From: Williamsia faeni
GTDB taxonomy: Bacteria > Actinomycetota > Actinomycetes > Mycobacteriales > Mycobacteriaceae
NCBI GenBank assembly: GCA_003202005.1
Contig: QJJF01000010.1
Coordinates: 122,968 to 186,967, forward strand
Direction of reading: 5' to 3'
DNA: 64,000 bases
How positions within the stretch are numbered: position 1 is the first letter of the stretch; every line of letters begins with the position of its first letter. Both the position numbers and the translations under genes were made by a program. Below the pieces are notes generated by a model. The model made no database searches, was not told where the DNA came from, and worked only from the letters and a program-made list of their open reading frames with translations. Of this stretch, positions 51,721 to 59,850 are shown piece by piece.

Positions 51721-53760
51721 TCAGTGGGGGCCGATGCTCTCCCACAGGAATTCGTAGGCCAACGCTGACTTGAAGGCTGCCTGCTTGTTGTCGGCGGCGC
51801 CGCCGTGGCCACCCTCGATGTTCTCGTAGTAGCTCACCGCATGACCCAGTTCTTCCATCCGGGCGACGAATTTGCGTGCGTGACCGGGATGAACGCGATC
51901 GTCGCGCGTCGATGTGGTCATCAGGAGCTTGGGATAATCGGCGTCTTTGCGGAGCAGCTGGTAGGGAGAATATTTGGAGATGAACTCCCACTGCTGCGGA
52001 TCGTCGGGGTCCCCGTACTCGGCTACCCAGGAGGCGCCGGCGAGCAGCAGGTGATAGCGCTTCATGTCCAGCAGCGGCACCTGGCAGACCAGGGCGCCGA
52101 ACAGTTCCGGGTAGCTGGTGAGCATGACGCCCATCAACAGACCGCCGTTGGAGCCACCCTGGGCTGCCAGCTGTTCGCTGGTGGTCAGGCCGCGGGCGAT
52201 CAAATCCTTTGCGACACTGGCAAAGTCCTCGTAGACGAGGTGGCGGCCGGCGAGTTGGGCCTGGGTGTGCCACGTCGGGCCGTATTCGCCGCCACCCCTA
52301 ATGTTGGCGATGACGTAGATGCCGCCGCGTTCCACCCAGCTGCGGCCGGAGACGGCGCCGTAGCTCGGTGTCATCGAGTTCTCGAATCCGCCGTAGCCGT
52401 ACAGCAGTGTCGGGCCCGAGTCCACGTCGTCGCGCTTGACCACAAAGTAAGGGATCTGGGTGCCGTCGTCCGAGGTCGAAAAGAACTGGGAGGCAGTCAC
52501 ATTGTTCGTGTCGAATAGAGCCGGCGACTGCTTGATCGGAGCCACACCGCCGGTGCTCGTCCCGTGCAGCAGACTCGGTGGGGTGGTGAAACTGCTGGCC
52601 GACAGGAACAGCTCGTCGCTGTGGTCGGGATCGGTGTCGAGAACGGAGATGGTGGCCAGGTCCGGGAGCCCGGCCAGTTCGGAGACAGACCAATCGGACA
52701 ACGACAGCAGCCGTACTTCGGTCTGGACGTCACGCAAGGTCACCAGAACCAGGTGGTCGGAGGTGAACGAGAAGTTCTGGAGGCTGGTGTGGTCGTCGGG
52801 AGTGAACAGGACCTCCGCATCGCGGTTCCCGGTCAGGTACGCGTCGTGGTCGAAGACCAGCAGGGTTCCGGTCGGGTACGTCTGGTTCTCATTCAGTTCC
52901 CAGGGCGAGCGGGTGAACACCAGCAACCACTGACGGTGAACGCTGGTGTGCGCATCGGTGGGGACGTCGATGAGCGTCGGGGTGCCGGAGTCCCCGAGGA
53001 GGTAGAACTCCTGGTTGAAGAAGTCCGTCGACCGGACGACGAAGTGCCGCTCGAAGCCGGGGGTGTCGTCGTACATCGCCTGTACCGCAACATCTTCAAC
53101 AGATCCGGCGAACACGGTGACCGCGGATTCGAGCGGTGTGCCGCGGGTCCACCGTTTGACGACGCGGGGGTATCCGGAGTTGGTGAGCGCGGATTTGCCG
53201 TCGGAATGGGTGCCGAAGTCGGTGCCGACGTAGACGGTGTCCCGATCGATCCAGTCGATGTCGGACTTGTTCTCCGGCAACGCGAATCCGCCGTCGGCCG
53301 CATCGATCCACGTCCGGGAGACGAGGTCGAACTCGCGCACGATCGAGGCGTCGGCACCGCCGCGCGACAGCAGGATCAGGGCCCGATCATGTGCCGGACG
53401 CAGAACCAGCGCACTCTTCCATACCCAGTTCTCGTCCTCGGCGGCGGCGACCGCATCCAGGTCGATCAGCACGTCCCATTCGGGGGAGTCCGTGCGGTAC
53501 TGCTCCAGCGTGGTGCGTCGCCACAACCCGCGCGGATTGGTTGCATCTCGCCAGTAGTTGTAGAGGTGCTCGCCGCGCCGGCGCACGTACGCGATGCGGT
53601 CGTCGGTATCGAACACCTCGAGGGCGGCCGATTGCAGTTCCGAAAACCGGGTGCCGGTGGTCAGGCGATCAATCGTGGGCTGGTTGTGCTCGCGTACCCA
53701 GGTCAGGGCGTCTTCGCCGGTCACGTCTTCGAGCCAGAGGTAGGGGTCGGAATCACTCAC
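51721..53760 (-). CDS. Prolyl oligopeptidase family serine peptidase (S9A)
   Basis: This 679-aa protein has a beta-propeller N-terminal part (about 70-410) and an alpha/beta-hydrolase domain (about 420-679). Ser537 lies in GGSNGGLLMG, Asp621 in STRDDRVHP and His652 in IEGGHGGAADN. The start PYLWLEDVTGEDALTWVREH is typical of S9A enzymes. There is no signal peptide, so it acts in the cytoplasm on short peptides, usually after Pro. Its ATG overlaps the stop of the M28 peptidase gene, and it is the last gene of the leftward cluster. Confidence 0.92.
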   Translation of the reverse strand: MSDSDPYLWLEDVTGEDALTWVREHNQPTIDRLTTGTRFSELQSAALEVFDTDDRIAYVRRRGEHLYNYWRDATNPRGLWRRTTLEQYRTDSPEWDVLIDLDAVAAAEDENWVWKSALVLRPAHDRALILLSRGGADASIVREFDLVSRTWIDAADGGFALPENKSDIDWIDRDTVYVGTDFGTHSDGKSALTNSGYPRVVKRWTRGTPLESAVTVFAGSVEDVAVQAMYDDTPGFERHFVVRSTDFFNQEFYLLGDSGTPTLIDVPTDAHTSVHRQWLLVFTRSPWELNENQTYPTGTLLVFDHDAYLTGNRDAEVLFTPDDHTSLQNFSFTSDHLVLVTLRDVQTEVRLLSLSDWSVSELAGLPDLATISVLDTDPDHSDELFLSASSFTTPPSLLHGTSTGGVAPIKQSPALFDTNNVTASQFFSTSDDGTQIPYFVVKRDDVDSGPTLLYGYGGFENSMTPSYGAVSGRSWVERGGIYVIANIRGGGEYGPTWHTQAQLAGRHLVYEDFASVAKDLIARGLTTSEQLAAQGGSNGGLLMGVMLTSYPELFGALVCQVPLLDMKRYHLLLAGASWVAEYGDPDDPQQWEFISKYSPYQLLRKDADYPKLLMTTSTRDDRVHPGHARKFVARMEELGHAVSYYENIEGGHGGAADNKQAAFKSALAYEFLWESIGPH

Positions 53761-54746
53761 GCCGACCAGTCTGCCGCACCGACCACTTCGTTGTTCACCA
53801 GCGGTCCGTCGCGCACGACTCCGAGGTGGGTGGCGAGGACCGCGAGGTTCATCCTCAGGATCTCCATGGCCAGGGAGGGATCCACGGTGGCGAGGGTGTC
53901 GCGGTCGGTGTGCACGTCCGTGTTGGCCCGGTCATCGGCCTCGATGGTGAGGACGGCGGGCAGGCCGGCGTCGATGAACGGCACGTGGTCGCTGGCGAAC
54001 GGGTTGAGCGAGGTGGTCACCGATAGCTGGGTGTAGGTGCCGGCAGCCGCGACCAGTTCATTCATCAACGGCTGCGAGTTCTGGCCTCCCTCGATCATGA
54101 CGCCGGATATGGCCGTGTTCCGCCGGCCGATCATGTCCATGTTGATGACGGCCGAGATCTGGGTTCGCTGCTCGGGCGTGAGCGCCTCGACGTACTCGAT
54201 GCTCCCCAGAAGTCCCTGCTCTTCGCCACCGAACAAGATGAGGACCACGTCGTTCTCCCACTTCCGCCCGGCGAGGACCGCACCGAGTTCGAGGACCCCG
54301 GCGCTGCCCGAGGCGTTGTCGTCGGCACCCGGCGCCGGAAGTGATCGTCCGGCCTCATTCACCGAATCCAGGTGCGCGGTGGCCAACACCGGATTTCTGG
54401 TATCGGTACCACGTCCAGGGAGATGCGCAATGAGGTTCGCGCTGGTCCCGGCGCCCACACTCACTGGTGCCCGGGTAACCGTGTAACCGGCATCTTCGAG
54501 TTCGGTGGCCGCGAAATCCATGATCGACCGGAACTCCGGACTCAGTGAATGCCGGGTGCGCGGGGTGGTGATGGCCGACAGGAACCGGCTGTAGCGGGTG
54601 CGCGACAGCGATGAGAGCAACGCGGCGATCTCTGCGTCCGGTGTGGACCTGACCACCGGCGGATGTTCGATCGTGGGGGCGGTCCGCAACGCCGCCGATC
54701 GCCGGCAGGTCTGTTCGTGGTTCTCGATGAGGTCGTCGGTAGGCAT
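53757..54746 (-). CDS. M28 family zinc aminopeptidase/metallopeptidase
   Basis: This 329-aa protein has the two-zinc ligands ATAHLDSV (His), PGADDNASGSAG (Asp), FGGEEQGLLGS (Glu-Glu), VINMDMIG (Asp) and DVHTDRDT (His). No signal peptide is seen; the N-terminus is polar (MPTDDLIENHEQTCRRSAAL), unlike most secreted M28 enzymes. GAAAGGATC precedes the ATG. It removes N-terminal residues from peptides. It is coupled to the S9 gene by ATGA and could process peptides made by the upstream proteases. Confidence 0.88.
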   Translation of the reverse strand: MPTDDLIENHEQTCRRSAALRTAPTIEHPPVVRSTPDAEIAALLSSLSRTRYSRFLSAITTPRTRHSLSPEFRSIMDFAATELEDAGYTVTRAPVSVGAGTSANLIAHLPGRGTDTRNPVLATAHLDSVNEAGRSLPAPGADDNASGSAGVLELGAVLAGRKWENDVVLILFGGEEQGLLGSIEYVEALTPEQRTQISAVINMDMIGRRNTAISGVMIEGGQNSQPLMNELVAAAGTYTQLSVTTSLNPFASDHVPFIDAGLPAVLTIEADDRANTDVHTDRDTLATVDPSLAMEILRMNLAVLATHLGVVRDGPLVNNEVVGAADWSA

Positions 54747-54772
54747 TGCCGATCCTTTCGGTGTCGCTGCGG

Positions 54773-55033
54773 TCATCGCAGACGGACTTCGATGCGTTCG
54801 TCGCCCCGGTGGACGATCTCCAACGTCGGAGATCCTGTCGATTCGAGCAGCCGCCGTCCGGGGACGTCGTCGGCGCCGAGACCCAGTTCGACGACGGATC
54901 CGTCCGGATCGATCTCGATGCCCCGGCGGCCCCTGGCGGGCGGGAAGTCGAAACCGTCGGGCCGGTAGACGGCCACGTCGTCGTGGTCCTCTTCGAACGA
55001 ATGCCACCAACGTTGGTCGGCCATGGCGGTCAC
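54773..55033 (-). CDS. Small protein within the protease cluster
   Basis: This 86-aa product starts at a GTG that overlaps the stop of the M43 gene as GTGA; an internal ATG at 55024 is the alternative. The sequence MADQRWWHSFEEDHDDVAVY is followed by FPPARGRRGIEIDPDGSVVE and ends IVHRGDERIEVRLR. It looks like a small all-beta domain of the kind seen in short actinobacterial proteins of unknown function. Its coupling to a metalloprotease suggests a partner, inhibitor or specificity factor; this is inference. Confidence 0.65.
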   Translation of the reverse strand: MTAMADQRWWHSFEEDHDDVAVYRPDGFDFPPARGRRGIEIDPDGSVVELGLGADDVPGRRLLESTGSPTLEIVHRGDERIEVRLR

Positions 55034-55977
55034 GAGGTGGGCGATCCCGCGCCGACCTGGGTACTTCCGGTGGCCACCAGTGTTGCCCGCGCGGTATCGA
55101 GGCAGGCGCGCATCCGGCTCACCTGTCCGGCGGTGAACATCATCATCGAATCGTCGTCGGTGTAATCCATGTAGTCCATGAACAGGTCGCCGTTGGGGGC
55201 GTTGTTGCAGCTGACGTGAGGAAATGTCGGTTTCCCGGTGTTTTCCGAACCCTGATTCGGGGTGTCGGAGACCTCGTCGGTGCCGCCGCAACCGCTGCCG
55301 TCGTCGCCCCAGATGTGGAACAGGTTGAGGTAGTGCCCGATCTCATGGGTGGCGGTGCGGCCGAGGTGGAAGGGCTCGTGGGCCGTGCCCGTCGTACCGA
55401 ATGCGGTGTGGGTGATCACCACGCCGTCCGTCTCCGCCGGTCCGCCGGGGAACTGGGCGTATCCGAGCAGGCCGCCACCGAGCAGTCCGACCCAGACGTT
55501 CAGGTACTTGTCGGCGGGCCAGGCGTCGATGCCGCCGCGCGAGGTGAACTTGATCTTGTTGTCGGAGTTGAACGATGTCCTGGTGGTCGATGTTCGGGTG
55601 ATTCCGCTGGTCGGTGCACCGTCGGGGTCAACCGTCGCGAGGGAGAACTCGACCAGGGCGTCACCGATGCGGTCCTTGAAGACATCCGGCACCCGGTCGA
55701 GGTCGTCATTCGTGGCCCGGTAATCGCGGTTGAGAACCTCGATCTGGCTGTGTATCTGAGCATCCGAGATGTTCTCGGCGTCGGTGCGCGCAACCACATG
55801 CACGACCACCGGGATATGGACGACCTCGGTGCTGATGGCCTCGAGGGCTTCGAGTTCGATGGTTGCGGTTTCGAGATCGGCCCGCGCCTGTCGATAGTCG
55901 GCCGACTCGGTCAGCAGGCGGCGGTGTTCGGGCATGGCCCCACAGAGGCGCCGGGTCGGGGGTTCGATGGTGGTCAT
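55030..55977 (-). CDS. M43-type (pappalysin-like) zinc metalloprotease
   Basis: This 315-aa metzincin has the zinc-site motif HEIGHYLNLFH at 211-221 (His211, His215, His221; Glu212) and a Met-turn segment FMDYMDYTDDDSMMMF near 267. VVVHVVARTDAENISDAQIH and the Cys-rich WGDDGSGCGGTDEVSDTP loop are typical of M43. The first 50 residues are polar and helical with no signal peptide, unusual because most M43 enzymes are secreted. It sits 12 nt behind the protease-nuclease fusion gene and is coupled to the small protein gene. Confidence 0.88.
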   Translation of the reverse strand: MTTIEPPTRRLCGAMPEHRRLLTESADYRQARADLETATIELEALEAISTEVVHIPVVVHVVARTDAENISDAQIHSQIEVLNRDYRATNDDLDRVPDVFKDRIGDALVEFSLATVDPDGAPTSGITRTSTTRTSFNSDNKIKFTSRGGIDAWPADKYLNVWVGLLGGGLLGYAQFPGGPAETDGVVITHTAFGTTGTAHEPFHLGRTATHEIGHYLNLFHIWGDDGSGCGGTDEVSDTPNQGSENTGKPTFPHVSCNNAPNGDLFMDYMDYTDDDSMMMFTAGQVSRMRACLDTARATLVATGSTQVGAGSPTS

Positions 55978-55989
55978 GATGTTCTCCGA

Positions 55990-58017
55990 TCAGAGGATGA
56001 GATCTTCGGTACGAATGAGTTCACGTGCGGTAGATGAGCTTTCGATGTGTTCCAGTGGATCCGCACCGATGTAGGCGCTGAGGTCGAGGCCGGTCGCGGC
56101 GGCGATTCTGCGGACCTGAACTTGGTAGGTGCGGTATGCCCCGAAGGAAAAGGCTTCTGGGGCGGTGCTGAATTCGTCCAGCAGGGCCTGTTGGCTCAGG
56201 AGGTAGCCGGTGGCCGACAGTGTGCCGTCGACCTTGACCATTGTTGCCACTTTCCAGAACTGCTTGGGCAATTTGAACCCACGGTATGGCGGGTCGTCGT
56301 CGGCGAACACCGGTCCGGTGAGGACATTGACCTTGATCGCGTTGTTCTGGGCACTGCCCAACAGGTAGTCCTCGAGCCCCACCCACAGGGTCGCTCCGGC
56401 GTTGAAATCATGATGCTGCGGTGTGCAATTGGTGAAATGGAAGGTGTCGTCGTTGGCCGCTTTCGCTCGGGGACCCCACGCCGGATCGAGCCGGCGCACC
56501 AGATGTCCACGATCGAGTGGATTGTCGCGATAGAGGGCTTCGTCGGTTTGTTCGTCGGCGCCGATCCGCGGATCGCGGATCCATCGGTCGGACTCTCGGG
56601 GTGGGTCATCGGCCGCGCTGCCGTCGATGTTGACGGCGGTGAACAGAGCCATCCGGCGGGGTCGATTCATCACCACGCTGAAGTGGTGGTACCGAAGTTC
56701 TTGCGACGTCATCGGTTTGACCGCGGCGGTCGGAGTGGGCAGCGGTACCGGACGGGTGAGGAAGTTCGGGTCGTAGCCACCGCGGGTCGTGTAGTCGGGG
56801 TCGATGGAGATTGCCTCGGTACTTGCCGACCCGCTGGTGCTCGTTTCAGCCGGCATGACCTGGGCAGTGGCGGTGAGGGTGTCGGTGAGGCGCACCGTGA
56901 TTTCCACCGGCACCGTCACGGTCCGGATCGTGCCGGCCGAGGTTGCCTCACTGTGGTCTGGCTGGGGTGCTACTGCCGGTGTCGTGGGTGGCGGATCGCC
57001 GAGCAAGACAGCGGCCAGCTCCAATTGATCGGCGGTCAATGGCTGGGATCGGAGGTGGGCGAGGATGCTGCTGATCCGGATTCCCTCGTTCAGATAGCCG
57101 CCGGCCTGGACCTCTTCGGCGACGGGCACGCTGGCGTGGTGCAGCGCAACAACTTCCCACTGATCGTTGAACACCGGCGACCCGGATGACCCGGGTTCGG
57201 TATCGGCCGCGTAATGGACGAAGCCCTCGGGGATGTCGATGAGTTTGTTCTCCCGCAACACGATCTGCTTCTTACGACCGCCTGGGTGCTGAACGATTGT
57301 GACGTATTCGCCGATGATCACGGTGCCCTGCGCGGCGGTGAGCCGGTTGTATCCGAACGGTGCGAGTTCGGACAGCGGAGCGTCGACGGCGACCAGGGCG
57401 AAGTCACGCTGACGGTCGGCCAGGAAGAATCGGTCTGGGGCGAAGCTGAACTTCGTGTCGGACAGTGGGGCACCGCCGGGCCCGTCCTGATAGTTGAATT
57501 CGATCTGACTTCTCCGGGCCGTCTCGGCGTCGGGCAACACGTGATGGTTGGTCAACAGCAGTGACGGTGCGACGAGGAATCCGGTACCGAAGCCATGTGC
57601 CTGCCCGGAACTGACGTCGATGTTGACCCGGCCGATCGAACGCGATGCGCTCACACCGTCGTCGAGATACCGGACGGCGAGGAAGTCGGCGGCGTTGATG
57701 ATCCGTTCGAGGTCAGCGCCTTGCACGGCGAGGGCCGTTGCCGCTCGATCGATGCCCTTGGCGATGGTGGGTTCGGGCGTGGTTGCCAAGCCGGAATCGT
57801 AGTAGTGCGCGATCCGTGCCAGACGGTTCGTGATTCGTGCCGGAGAATCCACGCCTGCCAGGTCGCCTCGCGCCAGCGCGTCCTCGTTGCCGCTGCGGTT
57901 GCCGATTCGTCCGGCGAGTCTTCGAGCGGCCGCGTCGGCCTGCAATTGATGTTCGGAGTCGAACGCGTCCGGATGTGAGTGTGCGAGTCCATCGGACGGT
58001 GTTGGGATGATCGTCAT
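55990..58017 (-). CDS. Trypsin-like serine protease fused to DNA/RNA non-specific endonuclease
   Basis: This protein of about 675 aa has an N-terminal helical segment (about 20-110), a trypsin-like domain (about 125-325) and a Ser/Thr/Pro-rich linker (about 340-410). The triad is His159 in LLLTNHHVLPD, Asp205 in QRDFALVAVD and Ser278 in EPGSSGSPVF. A NUC1-type endonuclease domain (about 440-660) follows, with DRGH at 502-505 (NPLDRGHLVRRLDPAW) and metal-binding Asn in FTNCTPQHHDFNAG. All catalytic residues of both domains are present, and there is no signal peptide. ATG 58017 is preferred (AGGGA upstream); 58053 and 58068 are alternatives. It heads the leftward cluster. A defence or self-directed toxic role is possible but unproven. 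Confidence 0.88.
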   Translation of the reverse strand: MTIIPTPSDGLAHSHPDAFDSEHQLQADAAARRLAGRIGNRSGNEDALARGDLAGVDSPARITNRLARIAHYYDSGLATTPEPTIAKGIDRAATALAVQGADLERIINAADFLAVRYLDDGVSASRSIGRVNIDVSSGQAHGFGTGFLVAPSLLLTNHHVLPDAETARRSQIEFNYQDGPGGAPLSDTKFSFAPDRFFLADRQRDFALVAVDAPLSELAPFGYNRLTAAQGTVIIGEYVTIVQHPGGRKKQIVLRENKLIDIPEGFVHYAADTEPGSSGSPVFNDQWEVVALHHASVPVAEEVQAGGYLNEGIRISSILAHLRSQPLTADQLELAAVLLGDPPPTTPAVAPQPDHSEATSAGTIRTVTVPVEITVRLTDTLTATAQVMPAETSTSGSASTEAISIDPDYTTRGGYDPNFLTRPVPLPTPTAAVKPMTSQELRYHHFSVVMNRPRRMALFTAVNIDGSAADDPPRESDRWIRDPRIGADEQTDEALYRDNPLDRGHLVRRLDPAWGPRAKAANDDTFHFTNCTPQHHDFNAGATLWVGLEDYLLGSAQNNAIKVNVLTGPVFADDDPPYRGFKLPKQFWKVATMVKVDGTLSATGYLLSQQALLDEFSTAPEAFSFGAYRTYQVQVRRIAAATGLDLSAYIGADPLEHIESSSTARELIRTEDLIL

Positions 58018-58226
58018 CGCCGGTCCCTGTGGTCTGTGTATGGAGATCGTCATTCGAGAATCCCGCACACCGTGGCCGGGTGCACGCGTAGTCCGCTACT
58101 CGAATCCGGGACCAGGTACTACGTGATTCCACCGGAAGACACGTCGAATTGCGGGTCAGTCGATCGTCATCACTGTGATGGACCGGAAAATCGGCCCACA
58201 ATGACTCCAGATGAGAGGAGCTGACG

Positions 58227-58595
58227 ATGCGATACGCACTACTTCTGAACAACACCGAGCCCGGTGAGGGTGAGATCCCTGCCGAGGTCATCGCCGAGAT
58301 GCAGGAAGCGTTCGGGGTCTACGGGACGGCACTGGCTGCGGCCGGCGTCCTGGTTGCCGGGGAAATCCTGCAGCCGGTGGCGGCCACGACAACGGTGACC
58401 CGGCGCGATGGCAGCCTGCAGATCCAGGACGGCCCGTTCGCCGACACGAAAGAGGCTTTGGCGGGGGTCTTTGTGATCGACGTGCCCGACCTCGACGCGG
58501 CGCTTGCCTGGGCCGAGAAATGTCCGGCGACGCAGTATGCCGTGATCGAGGTGCGGCCGGTCGGGATCTCACTGGTGGACGGTCACTGGGTGTAG
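58227..58595 (+). CDS. YCII/DGPF-domain protein paired with an ECF sigma factor
   Basis: This 122-aa protein starts MRYALLLNNTEPGEGEIPAE and carries the QIQDGPFADTKEALAGVFVI DGPF motif. The fold is a ferredoxin-like YCII domain. DGPF proteins are the conserved genomic partners of ECF42 sigma factors, as here. The molecular role is unknown. GAGAGGAGC precedes the ATG. The 209-nt gap upstream to the nuclease gene holds the divergent promoters. Confidence 0.9.
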   Translation: MRYALLLNNTEPGEGEIPAEVIAEMQEAFGVYGTALAAAGVLVAGEILQPVAATTTVTRRDGSLQIQDGPFADTKEALAGVFVIDVPDLDAALAWAEKCPATQYAVIEVRPVGISLVDGHWV

Positions 58596-58599
58596 GCGC

Positions 58600-59850
58600 G
58601 TGCCTGGTCTCGAGTCCGCGTCGGAGGTGGACGCGGCGGCGGCGATGTCCGCGCGCACGTCCTACGGCCGATTGCTGGCGCTGCTGGCGGCCGCCGATGG
58701 CGATGTCCCCGCGGCCGAGGATGCGCTCGCCGACGCGTTCGAGCGGGCGCTGATGCTCTGGCCGCGCGATGGCGTGCCCGCCAATCCGGACGGCTGGATC
58801 CTGGTGGTCGCCCGCAATCGGCAACGGGACCGGTGGAAGTCGTCGGCCTTCCGCAGTTCTGTTGTGCTGGAGCCTGATCGACACTCCGGAGTACATCTCG
58901 ACGTCGTCGACCCCGATGCCATCGAGGACCATCGCCTTGCGCTGATGCTGGTGTGTGCGCACCCGGCCATCAACCCCGCTGTGCACACTCCGCTGATGCT
59001 GAACACGGTGCTCGGTTTCACCGTCGAGCAGATCGGCCGGGCCCTCGCGATACCCACGCCGACGCTGGCCGCGCGTCTGGTTCGCGCCAAACGTCGAATC
59101 AAGCAGGCGCGCATACCGTTCCGGATCCCGGATGCGACTGTCCTGGTCGACCGGATGCCCGCAGTCGCCGAAGCTGTCTACGGCACCTTTGCCATCGACT
59201 GGCACAGCAGTGGCACGCAGCGGCGGTACTGCCTGCAGAGCGAGGCGCTGTATCTGGCCGAGACGCTGGCCGACCTGGCGCCGGTGGGTCATCCGGAGAT
59301 CGTGGCCGAGGCGCACGGATTGGCGGCGCTCATCTGCCTGTCGAATGCCCGGCAGCCGGCCCGTCACAACTCGGACGGTGGACTCGTCCCGCTGGCCGAA
59401 CAGGATGTGACCCGCTGGGATGGTGGTCTCATCGACCGTGGTCGGGAGCATCTTCGGCAAGCACACAGCTGCGGAGTGCTCGGGCGTTTCCAGCTCGAGG
59501 CCGCGATCGAGTCGGTGCACATCGCGCGCCGGGATAGCGGAACGACCGAGTGGTCGGTCCTGCGTGACCTGCACCAAACCCTGAACGCGGTGGCGCCCAC
59601 ACTCGGCAGCGCGGTTGCGCTCGCTGCGGTGACCGCGGAAGTCGACGGCGCCGCGGCCGGCCTGGAGCTACTCGATGAGGTCGCCGACCGGACCCGTCAT
59701 TTCCAGCCCGCCTGGAGCACTCGGGCGCACCTGCTCCGGCAGGCCGGGAGACCGGCCGAGGCCAGCGATGCCCTGGTCAAGGCAATTTCGCTGACCACAG
59801 ATCCCGCGCAGCGCGTCTACCTGGAACGCCGGCTCGGCGAACTCGGCTGA
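58600..59850 (+). CDS. ECF42-type RNA polymerase sigma factor with C-terminal TPR-like extension
   Basis: This 416-aa protein has sigma region 2 at about 15-80 (RLLALLAAADGDVPAAEDAL, PDGWILVVARNRQRDRWK) and region 4 at about 110-170 (GFTVEQIGRALAIPTPTLAA RLVRAKRRI). A helical, TPR-like extension (about 180-416; EALYLAETLADLAP, RDSGTTEWSVLRDLH, HLLRQAGRPAEASDAL) is characteristic of ECF42. These have no anti-sigma factor; the extension is thought to be needed for activity. The GTG start lies 4 nt after the DGPF gene. The last 74 nt overlap the convergent OYE gene. Confidence 0.9.
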   Translation: MPGLESASEVDAAAAMSARTSYGRLLALLAAADGDVPAAEDALADAFERALMLWPRDGVPANPDGWILVVARNRQRDRWKSSAFRSSVVLEPDRHSGVHLDVVDPDAIEDHRLALMLVCAHPAINPAVHTPLMLNTVLGFTVEQIGRALAIPTPTLAARLVRAKRRIKQARIPFRIPDATVLVDRMPAVAEAVYGTFAIDWHSSGTQRRYCLQSEALYLAETLADLAPVGHPEIVAEAHGLAALICLSNARQPARHNSDGGLVPLAEQDVTRWDGGLIDRGREHLRQAHSCGVLGRFQLEAAIESVHIARRDSGTTEWSVLRDLHQTLNAVAPTLGSAVALAAVTAEVDGAAAGLELLDEVADRTRHFQPAWSTRAHLLRQAGRPAEASDALVKAISLTTDPAQRVYLERRLGELG

